From DASUFH01 sp036274645 (lineage in GTDB: Bacteria; Acidobacteriota; Terriglobia; 20CM-2-55-15): 26,294 nt of DNA. This document shows, one piece after another, positions 14,556 through 20,847 of the stretch. Positions within the stretch are counted from its first letter, which is position 1. The number at the start of each line of letters is the position of its first letter. The stretch spans positions 1 through 26,294 of the forward strand of contig DASUFH010000454.1 in assembly GCA_036274645.1 (NCBI GenBank), read 5' to 3'. A program made the position numbers and the translations under genes. The notes below the pieces were generated by a model that searched no databases, was not told the DNA's origin, and worked only from the letters and a program-made list of their open reading frames with translations.

Positions 14556-15545
14556 ATGGATGCGTTCTCTGAAATTCTGGGAGGAGTCGCGCTGCGGGGC
14601 GCGTTGTTCTTCAGCGCCGAACTGTCCGCGCCGTGGGGCTTCACCGCTCCGCAGGCGCGGAATCTCGCGCCGCTGCTTGCGCCGGGAGCTCCGCACTTGA
14701 TGATCTACCACCTTGTCGTCGCCGGCGCGGGCATCGTCCACATGGAGAACGGCGGCGAGATTCCTCTGGAAGCGGGAGACGTAATCGTTCTGCCGCACGG
14801 TGACGCGCACGGGGTATCGAGTGGAGACGCCTCCAGAAACTCCGAAAGTCCGGCCATCCTCCGGAAGGTGCGCGCCAGGGATCTGTCGGCGTTGAAGGCG
14901 GGTGGTGGCGGCCCGGTTACACGTTTCGTGTGTGGATACATGGTTTGCGACCCGCTTCTATGTGGACCGATCCTCCGCAGTCTTCCACCGGCGTTCAAGG
15001 TGAACCTGCGGACGGACGGTTCCGGCCACTGGCTGGAACAGTCCATCATGCATCTGGTCGACGAAGCCGCGTCCAATCTGGCGGGAAGCGAAGCGATGCT
15101 GGCCAAGCTGTCGGAAGCCCTTTTCGTCGACACCTTGCGGCGCTACATTGCCAGCCTGCCCAAGCGCGAAACCGGATGGCTGGCGGGCGCCAGCGATCCC
15201 GCCGTCGGAAAAAGCCTGACGTTGCTCCATCACCACGCGCAGCGTCCCTGGACGATCGCCCAGCTGGCCAGGGAAGTGGGACTCTCCCGCTCCGCCTTTG
15301 TGGAGCGCTTCACCCGGTTTCTCTCGGAACCGCCCATGGCGTACCTGATGCGCTGGCGCCTGCAACTGGCGGCGCGCGCTCTGAAAGCAACGTCGCGCGG
15401 CGTGGCGGAAATCGCAGCGGACGTGGGATACGAATCCGAAGCCGCTTTCAACCGGGCGTTCAAGCGCGAATTCGGCCAGCCCCCGGCGCGATACCGGCGG
15501 GAACACCGACAGGCCGGCCTGACAGGAACGAATCCATTGAACTGA
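14556..15545 (+). CDS. AraC-family transcriptional regulator with cupin sensor domain
   Basis: 329 residues. Residues about 5-190 are a Cupin_6-type sensor: WGFTAPQ, then LMIYHLVVAGAGIVHME, and GDVIVLPHGDAHGV, which supplies the cupin His/Asp positions. Residues about 225-320 are the two-helix-turn-helix AraC DNA-binding unit: PWTIAQLAREVGLSRSAFVE, the linker PPMAYLMRWRLQLAA, and the second HTH with the hallmark YESEAAFNRAFKREFG. The ATG at 14556 is preferred because the family begins here; the frame runs up to 14421 through low-complexity sequence. No strong ribosome-binding site is visible. Members of this type usually repress or activate a divergent gene in response to a small ligand, so the DUF4242 gene is the first candidate target. 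That link is inferred from position only. Confidence 0.88.
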   Translation: MDAFSEILGGVALRGALFFSAELSAPWGFTAPQARNLAPLLAPGAPHLMIYHLVVAGAGIVHMENGGEIPLEAGDVIVLPHGDAHGVSSGDASRNSESPAILRKVRARDLSALKAGGGGPVTRFVCGYMVCDPLLCGPILRSLPPAFKVNLRTDGSGHWLEQSIMHLVDEAASNLAGSEAMLAKLSEALFVDTLRRYIASLPKRETGWLAGASDPAVGKSLTLLHHHAQRPWTIAQLAREVGLSRSAFVERFTRFLSEPPMAYLMRWRLQLAARALKATSRGVAEIAADVGYESEAAFNRAFKREFGQPPARYRREHRQAGLTGTNPLN

Positions 15546-15603
15546 ACGACAACCCAGGAGCCTCGTCATCGAAGCCTTTTCCAGGTATCCGGCATGCATC
15601 TGA

Positions 15604-16056
15604 ACAATCGACCGCCAGCTGCTCGCCCTCGCGGACAGGCCAGGCTCCCCCTTCGTCAGGTCCTTCATGGGGATGTCTTCGTTTGAACGGTTCGTTTACT
15701 ACCACGAATTCGCCCATGCCCTTCAATACTGGCATCCGTCGCTGCGATTCCGCGACAGCGCCGTGCGCCGTGAAGAACTCGCCGCCGACTGCGTGGCCGC
15801 CGCGCTCCTCAAATCCGTGTATAAGGACGACGCCTTTGACCAGCGCAGCTGACAGGAAGGCTTCAAAGCCATCGCGTTTCAAAGCGGCGACAATGCCGTC
15901 GCTTCAACCCAGCATCACGGCACGCCGGAAGAACGATGGAAAGCGGTCTCTCAGGGAATTTCAATCGCCGAACGCAAGCTGGCGCAAGCGCGCGGATCGA
16001 CTGCAGGCATGACTTCGGAATGGTTTATCCGGCAATGTAACGACGCCGTGCGATGA
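15604..16056 (+). pseudogene. Remnant of a zinc metallopeptidase-like gene with in-frame TGA stops
   Basis: Reading one frame across internal stops gives a coherent protein. It contains ERFVYYHEFAHALQYWHP, a HExxH zinc motif (about 15691-15732), then RREELAADCVAAALL, a third-ligand-type ExxAD segment. After a TGA at 15850-15852 the same frame continues with GFKAIAFQSGD, HHGTPEERWKAVSQGI and MTSEWFIRQCNDAVR, ending at TGA 16054-16056. The order HExxH, ELxADC, HG(S/T)xxxR recalls the putative neutral zinc metallopeptidase family (YpfJ-type), but the similarity is by motif only. A second in-frame TGA at 15601-15603 cuts off the 5' end, and the open stretch before it merges into the regulator gene. 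Other genes here end normally in TGA, so recoding is unlikely; decay by point mutation is the simplest reading. Confidence 0.65.
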
Positions 16057-16096
16057 GAAGTCCGCAGTGGTTTCTGCCTGTCGTGAGACAAAGGGA

Positions 16097-16165
16097 AAGG
16101 GCGGTCATAGACCGCCCCTACATCAGCGGATTCAACCTTTGTAGGGGCGGTCTATGACCGCCCTT
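16097..16165. repeat. Dispersed repeat, double copy forming a 26-bp perfect inverted repeat
   Basis: Arms 16097-16122 and 16140-16165 are perfect reverse complements separated by 17 nt. Each arm is itself a small hairpin, GGGCGGTC-ATA-GACCGCCC, followed by CTACA. This is the best-preserved pair of the repeat family in the window. It lies between the pseudogene stop and the stop of the histidine kinase, eight bases from the latter, and could act as a two-way terminator for converging transcripts. Confidence 0.8.
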
Positions 16166-16173
16166 GCGCCCGA

Positions 16174-18498
16174 TCAGGGCGTTCCGGCATCGAGATCGTC
16201 AATGGCCTGGACGAGGGTTTCGACATCGACGGGCTTCACCAGGTGCAACGTAAAGCCGGCCTCGTCGCTGCGCTGCCGGTCCTGTTCATGCCCGTAACCG
16301 GTGAGCGCGATCAAAACAGGCTCGGGCTCGCTCAGGCGAGGCCGCAGTTCACGCGCAAGCGTGTAGCCGTCCATCACGGGCAATCCAATGTCGAGTATGG
16401 CCACCTGCGGCCGGAATGTGGTGGCCATCGAAAGCGCCTGCGACGGGTCGTTGGCCACCTGCACGTCGTGTCCGGCTACGGAGAGAATGCACGAAATCAT
16501 TTCCGCGGCGTCGGGGTTGTCGTCCACAACGAGAATGCGGCGGCTCCGCGCTCCGGCCGAATGCCACTGCGGCGCGTCGACGGGCGCCGGCATCGAACCG
16601 GCGTCAGGCGCGGACACCGGCAGCCGGACAGTGAACTCACTGCCGCAGCCCGGACCGTCGCTGTGCGCGGCGACGGCGCCGCCATGCAGTTCGACGAGCG
16701 TCCGCACCAGAGACAAGCCGAGTCCGAGCCCGCCCTCCGCGCGATCGGGGCCGCGGGCGCCCTGCACGAACATGTCGAACAGATGCGGCAGCAGTTCCGG
16801 ATCGATACCCATGCCGTTATCGCGAACGCGAAGAACAATCTTATCGTCTTCACGCAACGCGCTCACCTCGACCCGGCCGCCGGGAGGCGTATATCGCGCC
16901 GCGTTCGTGAGCAGATTGCTGATGATCTGGGTGAGGCGTACTTCGTCCGCCTCGACCAGCAGACCTTCGGCGGGCGCCGAGAGGACCAGGTGGTGCTGCC
17001 GTTGTTCGAGCAGGGGGCCGATGACTTCGACCGCTCGCGCCACAACCACGCCAAGTTCGAGCGGTTTCCGGTTGAGGGTGACCTTCCCGCGCGCCACTCG
17101 CGAAACGTCCAGCAGGTCGTCGACGAGTCGCACGAGGTGCTGCGCCTGACGGAGAATCACTTCTCTTTCGCGCGGCGTTGCGATGTCGCCGCGCAGCTGC
17201 ATCAGTTGCGCCGCGGTGATGATCGGCGCCAGCGGATTGCGTAACTCGTGCGACAGGAGCGCCAGGAATTCGTCCTTGCGGCGATCCGCCAGTCGCATGG
17301 CGGCTTCGGCCTGTTTCAGCCTGGTCACATCGACGAATGCGCCGATGGCGCCGCGAGGCTTCCCGTTTGGATCACGCAATGGGACAGCGCTGCCATAAAG
17401 GTGAATGACCTGGCCGTCTACAAAATGAATCTGCTCCTCGTGGTTTCTGACCTCGACGCCTCGCGCGGCTCTTTGCAGCGGAAGTTCCTCCGGAGGGATC
17501 TCCACGTCGCCCGAAAAGACCTTGAAATGGCCGGCAGCGGCGGGGTTGGCCGCTCCCTTCGACAGGTTCTTACGGGTGTCGCTGCGCAGAAGTTCGGCTC
17601 CGGTCCGGTTGGCGCGCACCTCGCGGCAGGCCGGATCCTGCGAAATCAGCACGGCGGCGGGCACCGCGTCCATCAGCGCCGTCAGTTCATCGGCGCGCGC
17701 CCTGGCCAGCGACTCATTGTGCCGCAATGCGGCTTCCGTCGAGAGCCTCTCCGTCGCGTCTGCCGCAACATTCACCAGGCAGAGTTCTCCCCCGAAATCG
17801 ATACGGGCGCTGGCGATCAGCAGCGTGAGAGCGCGGCCGTCTTTCGCTCGAAAAGAGACTTCGACTTCAGCGCTCGCTGCCAATCGCAAGGGAGCAACGA
17901 TCGCGTCTCGCTGCTTTTGCGTCCATATGCCCAGACTGACGGTGCTTTTACCTATGACCTCCGCGCGGGAATAGCCCGTCAATTTCAGGAATGCGTCGTT
18001 GACATTCAGGAAGACTCCGTCGGCCAGGCGAGTGATCGCCGTGGGTTGGGGGTTGAGATGGAAGACCGTCTCGAATCTTCTTTCCGACGCGCGGAGCGCC
18101 TCTTCCGTCAGGCGGCGATCGTGAATATCAAAGGCGGCGGCAACCCACCGGGTGATAAGCCCTTCTTCAGTGTGTTCGGGCGCCACCCGACAGACGTGCA
18201 AACGATAGTCCCCTTTCCGGGTCCGGATCCTGTACTCCATTTCACACGGGGCCTGGGTCGCCAGCGCCTGCCCGAAAGCCCTTTGCAGTTGTTCACGGTC
18301 CTCGGGATGCACAGCCGTCAACGCGCCTTTGCCGGTCAGGGACTGTCCCAGACTCATGCCGGTCAGTTCCATCCAGCGATCGTTGACCCATTCCAATCCA
18401 CCGTTGCTGTCGCAGATCCAGATGATGATGGGCAGCGCGTTGGCAAACTTACGATAGTCGGGTTCGCTCTTCGTGCGAGCAGAGTTGTGTTCACGCAT
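16174..18498 (-). CDS. Hybrid sensor histidine kinase (three PAS domains, HisKA, HATPase, receiver)
   Basis: 774 residues from ATG 18498; an in-frame GTG at 18579 would add 27 residues but lacks support. No membrane segment is predicted, so it is a cytoplasmic sensor. PAS1 about 15-130 (LPIIIWICDSNGGLEWVNDR), PAS2 about 140-252 (NPQPTAITRLADGVFLNVND), PAS3 about 275-395. The HisKA domain carries LLSHELRNPLAP with H417 as phosphorylation site. The ATPase domain has the N-box QIISNLLTNAARYTPPGG, G1 VRDNGMGID and G2 GGLGLGLSL. The C-terminal receiver has ILVVDDNPDAAEM, phosphoacceptor D703 in AILDIGLPVMDG, and the conserved lysine in VKPVD. Every catalytic residue looks intact. No response regulator or phosphotransfer gene is adjacent, so it is an orphan; the ligand and output are unknown. 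Confidence 0.92.
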   Translation of the reverse strand: MREHNSARTKSEPDYRKFANALPIIIWICDSNGGLEWVNDRWMELTGMSLGQSLTGKGALTAVHPEDREQLQRAFGQALATQAPCEMEYRIRTRKGDYRLHVCRVAPEHTEEGLITRWVAAAFDIHDRRLTEEALRASERRFETVFHLNPQPTAITRLADGVFLNVNDAFLKLTGYSRAEVIGKSTVSLGIWTQKQRDAIVAPLRLAASAEVEVSFRAKDGRALTLLIASARIDFGGELCLVNVAADATERLSTEAALRHNESLARARADELTALMDAVPAAVLISQDPACREVRANRTGAELLRSDTRKNLSKGAANPAAAGHFKVFSGDVEIPPEELPLQRAARGVEVRNHEEQIHFVDGQVIHLYGSAVPLRDPNGKPRGAIGAFVDVTRLKQAEAAMRLADRRKDEFLALLSHELRNPLAPIITAAQLMQLRGDIATPREREVILRQAQHLVRLVDDLLDVSRVARGKVTLNRKPLELGVVVARAVEVIGPLLEQRQHHLVLSAPAEGLLVEADEVRLTQIISNLLTNAARYTPPGGRVEVSALREDDKIVLRVRDNGMGIDPELLPHLFDMFVQGARGPDRAEGGLGLGLSLVRTLVELHGGAVAAHSDGPGCGSEFTVRLPVSAPDAGSMPAPVDAPQWHSAGARSRRILVVDDNPDAAEMISCILSVAGHDVQVANDPSQALSMATTFRPQVAILDIGLPVMDGYTLARELRPRLSEPEPVLIALTGYGHEQDRQRSDEAGFTLHLVKPVDVETLVQAIDDLDAGTP

Positions 18499-18723
18499 AA
18501 AAGTCTCTCGGTAGGAAACCAGCGGAATCCAGACGCCGCTCTTTCCCCGACCGCCAACATGGTCTGTTTTCAGATTCACCCGGCCTACATTGCGAGACGC
18601 TGAAAAAACTCAAGGCAGGCTGACAAGACATTTAAACGGGCGCCTGCGAGTATACCCGCTCCAATGGATGGAGTGGGCAAGACATCGGAAAGATTGGGCC
18701 TTCGGGCGGCGTCGAAACAGAAA

Positions 18724-18743
18724 GGCCCGGCCGAAGCCGGGCC
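18724..18743 (-). terminator. Intrinsic-terminator-type hairpin in repeat copy 1
   Basis: GGCCCGGC and GCCGGGCC form a perfect 8-bp stem; on the minus strand the loop is the stable tetraloop TTCG, and the stem is followed by TTTCTGTTTC. It is the duplicate of the terminator that follows the intact PEP-CTERM gene. Confidence 0.7.
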
Positions 18744-18762
18744 TCTCAGGAGAGGGCCGGAA

Positions 18763-18824
18763 CTACTTGCGCCGGCGAACCAGAGCGAGGATTGAAAGAC
18801 CGGCCACGAGAAGCAGCGCGCTGG
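18763..18824 (-). pseudogene. Orphan 3' fragment of a PEP-CTERM gene
   Basis: The minus strand encodes PSALLLVAGLSILALVRRRK and a TAG stop, matching the membrane helix and Arg-rich tail of the PEP-CTERM protein at 19703-20422 (ASALLLGSGLSILALVRRRR). The PEP motif itself is not present (the reading frame upstream gives YQTS), and no start codon with a protein body lies before it, since the vapB promoter region occupies that space. It is a gene tail left by the duplication. Confidence 0.75.
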
Positions 18825-18870
18825 GACTGGTTTGATACCGGACGGCGGCTGAGCTGCGTCCCGTCCGAGT

Positions 18871-18930
18871 CGATCGATGGTGGATGCGTTTTACGATATT
18901 ATAATCGATCGCATTAAGGTTTCCGGAGGT
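18871..18930 (+). promoter_or_regulatory. Promoter, candidate operator and ribosome-binding site of vapBC
   Basis: A consensus -10 box TATAAT lies at 18900-18905; no clear -35 was found. CGATCGAT (18871-18878) and ATCGATCG (18904-18911) form an inverted repeat spaced 33 bp, about three helical turns, and overlap the -10 region. That is a suitable site for autorepression by a VapBC complex (inference). GGAGGT at 18925-18930 is the ribosome-binding site, four bases before the vapB ATG. Confidence 0.6.
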
Positions 18931-18934
18931 CAGA

Positions 18935-19141
18935 ATGGACGCGCTGACGATTTCACCGAAATTTCAGGTCGTGATCCCGAAAAGGATCCGCGAGTCCCTC
19001 GGGCTTGAGCCCGGGCAGAAAGTTCACGCGATTGCATACGACAACAGGATTGAACTGATCCCGGTCCGTTCGGCGAAGGAGATGCGCGGTTTCCTGGCGG
19101 GAATCGATACCTCCGTTCCGCGGGACAAGGATCGCGTATGA
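18935..19141 (+). CDS. vapB: VapB antitoxin, AbrB/SpoVT-type
   Basis: A 68-residue antitoxin. The N-terminus follows the swapped-hairpin AbrB/MazE DNA-binding pattern: LTISPKFQVVIPKRIRESLG (residues 4-23), LEPGQKVHAIAYDNRIELIP (24-43). The remaining 25 residues (RSAKEMRGFLAGIDTSVP) form the toxin-neutralising tail. GGAGGT lies four bases upstream of the ATG. The stop codon overlaps the vapC start (ATGA), so the two are translationally coupled. It should bind VapC and repress its own promoter, where an inverted repeat spans the -10 box. The pair sits between two copies of a PEP-CTERM gene end, which suggests it arrived by recombination. Confidence 0.9.
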   Translation: MDALTISPKFQVVIPKRIRESLGLEPGQKVHAIAYDNRIELIPVRSAKEMRGFLAGIDTSVPRDKDRV

Positions 19142-19512
19142 ATGTTGTCGACTCGTCCGCATGGCTCGAGTATCTGGCGGACGGTCCCAACGCCGGGCGG
19201 TTCGCAGGAGCGATCGAGAACACCGCTGACCTGGTTGTGCCCTCGATTTGCGTGCTTGAAGTCTTCAAGCGGGTGTTGCAGCAGCGCGACGAACAGTCTG
19301 CCCTTCAAGCTGTTGCTGTCATGCATCAGGGCGCCATAACGGACCTGACGGCAGAAATTGCCATCGATGCCGCAAGGCTGGGCCTGGAGTTCAAGCTTCC
19401 GTTGGCCGACAGCGTCGTTCTGGCGACTGCGCGCGTACATTCTGCGACGCTCTGGACCCAGGGCTCCGATTTCAAAGGGATCGAAGGCGTTAAGTTCTTC
19501 GCGAAGAAGTAG
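19138..19512 (+). CDS. vapC: VapC toxin, PIN-domain ribonuclease
   Basis: A 124-residue PIN-domain endoribonuclease, the toxin of the pair; related VapC proteins cut tRNA or rRNA. The four acidic metal-binding positions are D5 (NVVDSSAW), E41 (ICVLEVFK), D91 (LPLADSVVLATAR) and D111 (WTQGSDFKG), so it should be active. In many VapC proteins the last motif is TQDxDF; here the first Asp of it is Gly109. Length is normal for the family. Start by ATGA overlap with vapB. About 45 bases after the stop comes the second copy of the 207-bp direct repeat, whose palindromic terminator may also end this transcript. RNA target unknown. Confidence 0.9.
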   Translation: MNVVDSSAWLEYLADGPNAGRFAGAIENTADLVVPSICVLEVFKRVLQQRDEQSALQAVAVMHQGAITDLTAEIAIDAARLGLEFKLPLADSVVLATARVHSATLWTQGSDFKGIEGVKFFAKK

Positions 19513-19556
19513 TGGTCGACTCCCAGTGCGTTACTGGACTCAGTCCGCGTCTATCG

Positions 19557-19764
19557 GGCTGACAAGACATTTAAACGGGCGCCTGCGCGTATACCCGCTC
19601 CAACGGATGGAGTGGGGGAAGACATCGGAAAGAATGATCCTTCGGCGGTGTCGAAATAGAAGGGCCCGGCCGAAGCCGGGCCTCTCAGGAGAGGGGCCGG
19701 AATTACCTGCGCCGCCGAACCAGAGCGAGGATTGAAAGACCGGACCCGAGAAGCAGCGCGCTGG
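19557..19764. repeat. Direct repeat copy 2, overlapping the 3' end of the intact PEP-CTERM gene
   Basis: Same orientation and landmarks as copy 1 at 18618-18824, with scattered substitutions and one-base indels. It includes the terminator hairpin at 19663-19682 and the last ~20 codons of the gene starting at 20422. Since this copy is joined to a complete gene, it is probably the source, or one of two former tandem paralogues. Confidence 0.9.
19663..19682 (-). terminator. TTCG-tetraloop terminator of the PEP-CTERM gene
   Basis: A perfect 8-bp GC stem (GGCCCGGC / GCCGGGCC) with loop TTCG on the minus strand, 20 bases after the stop codon, followed by CTTCTATTTC. It suits an intrinsic terminator for the gene at 19703-20422; its symmetry would also let it act on the vapBC transcript. 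Confidence 0.75.
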
Positions 19765-20422
19765 CCGGCTCAGGCACGGTGAGCGAATGATCGCCCGAAG
19801 ACAGGGTTCCGGTCGTGTGGGTGTATTTCACAACCTGAGTCAGCGAATACGGCGCCGACCCCACCGCGGCGCCACCGATGGTTGCTCCGTACGGACCGGC
19901 GCCCAACAGCCCCGAAGTTCCCAGCAGCGACGTCTGGGCGAACAGCGCATTGCCGGTGTCCGCATACGCCGAATACTCCACCGTGCCGCCCCCGCCGACC
20001 GTGCCGCCAAACATCAACGAGGAAGAACCAAGGCCCGAAAAGCCCGTCTCGGAAAACTCGATGATCAGAGTCCCCGGGCCCGAGGACTGGTTTACTGTGT
20101 TGAGGTCCAGGAAGGGGCTCGTCGCCGAGCCATTGAACGGCTTCGTGACACCCGTACTGACATTGAGTGTCCAGACGCCGAGGGTAAAAGTTCCGCTCAC
20201 CGAACCGGCGGTACCCATTGTGTTATCACCGCTGGCGACGCCACCCAGAATACAGGCGGCCGCGGCTGCCCCGTCAATCAGGGTACAGCTCGCGCCAGAC
20301 GCCACATCCGTCAACCTCAGTGTGGGTGTTGCATAGGCCGCGTTCGCCGCCACCATGACTATCGCGACAACAAGTCCGCCCATCCAACTTCGTTTCATCC
20401 GTACTTTCAGACTCTCAATCAT
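19703..20422 (-). CDS. PEP-CTERM sorting-domain exported protein
   Basis: 239 residues. The ATG at 20422 has AAGGAG eight bases upstream; the frame continues to 20479 without support. Residues 1-31 are a signal peptide (MKRSWMGGLVVAIVMVAANA, cleavage after AYA). The body is rich in Gly, Ser, Thr and Asn with low charge, typical of surface proteins sorted by exosortase, and has one cysteine pair (C in SGASCTLIDG and AACILGG). The C-terminus is the sorting signal: VPEPASALLLGSGL, membrane helix, RRRR. In such systems the tag is removed by an exosortase (EpsH-type) and the protein goes to the envelope or matrix; no exosortase gene lies in this window. Its 3' end is duplicated at 18618-18824. Confidence 0.9.
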   Translation of the reverse strand: MIESLKVRMKRSWMGGLVVAIVMVAANAAYATPTLRLTDVASGASCTLIDGAAAAACILGGVASGDNTMGTAGSVSGTFTLGVWTLNVSTGVTKPFNGSATSPFLDLNTVNQSSGPGTLIIEFSETGFSGLGSSSLMFGGTVGGGGTVEYSAYADTGNALFAQTSLLGTSGLLGAGPYGATIGGAAVGSAPYSLTQVVKYTHTTGTLSSGDHSLTVPEPASALLLGSGLSILALVRRRR

Positions 20423-20808
20423 TGTCTTCACTCCTTGAAGCTTTTCGGTCTCTAGGGTCGCAGGGATGCTCCTATCCAAGGCCCCTGCGCGAACAATCTC
20501 CGCGCCTGACGAAGCAAGCAGCCTGCCATCTTTCCGGAACGCGGCGTTGAATCGGCGTATTCAGCTGATAGCAAACGCGCGAATACAGCCGCCCCCGCTG
20601 CCGCGAAGACGCGCTATTCGGTCCGCGTTGTAAGGCATCCAGACAACATTTATTCGATCAGGCGATACGTCGTTTTTTGCGAGAAGTTACGGACGTTGGC
20701 GGAATGTAAGTGTTTCCGACGGGACCATCACACTCTTGCAGTTGGAACGTGTCTGCGAGGGAAGAAATTGGGACCGGTGTCCCGGAAGAATCAGGACTGA
20801 AAAGTCTT
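20423..20808. other. Intergenic region, no gene seen
   Basis: Holds the promoter region of the PEP-CTERM gene. On the minus strand, 20658-20760 can be read as a short peptide with segment GNTYIPPTSVTSRKKRRIA, but it has no start of its own and is only open because it continues the antisense frame of the neighbouring OmpA-family gene; I do not call it a gene. TTTTTTGCG near 20675 is the only T-run. No repeat copy of the TGTAGGGG type is present. Confidence 0.5.
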
Positions 20809-20835
20809 CCCTCTCCCGCAGACCGCGGGAGAGGG
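20809..20835 (-). terminator. Terminator of the OmpA-family gene
   Basis: CCCTCTCCCGC (20809-20819) and GCGGGAGAGGG (20825-20835) form a perfect 11-bp stem with a 5-nt loop, 12 bases after the stop codon. On the minus strand it is followed by AAGACTTTTC, a short T-run, so it suits an intrinsic terminator. Confidence 0.75.
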
Positions 20836-20847
20836 AAACCCGGATCG

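Larger units (their letters stand above)
18618..18824. repeat. Direct repeat copy 1 (about 207 bp), duplicate of a PEP-CTERM gene 3' end and terminator
   Basis: This block matches 19557-19764 in the same orientation, over 90% identical by eye. Shared landmarks are GGCTGACAAGACATTTAAAC at the start, the TTCG-loop terminator hairpin, and the last ~20 codons of the PEP-CTERM gene ending at GCAGCGCGCTGG. Homology stops abruptly at both ends. The two copies flank the vapBC pair. Either a recombination between tandem paralogues or a duplication that accompanied insertion of vapBC would give this layout. Confidence 0.9.

Noticed and set aside
15850..15852. TGA in the peptidase-like gene as a selenocysteine codon
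   Set aside because: No SECIS-like hairpin was evident, the position is not next to a redox motif, and a second TGA exists at 15601; a pseudogene is simpler.
18590..18835. Plus-strand 81-residue frame in direct repeat copy 1
   Set aside because: It is antisense to the PEP-CTERM tail and terminator; an equivalent frame in copy 2 (19358-19735) differs and overlaps vapC in another frame.
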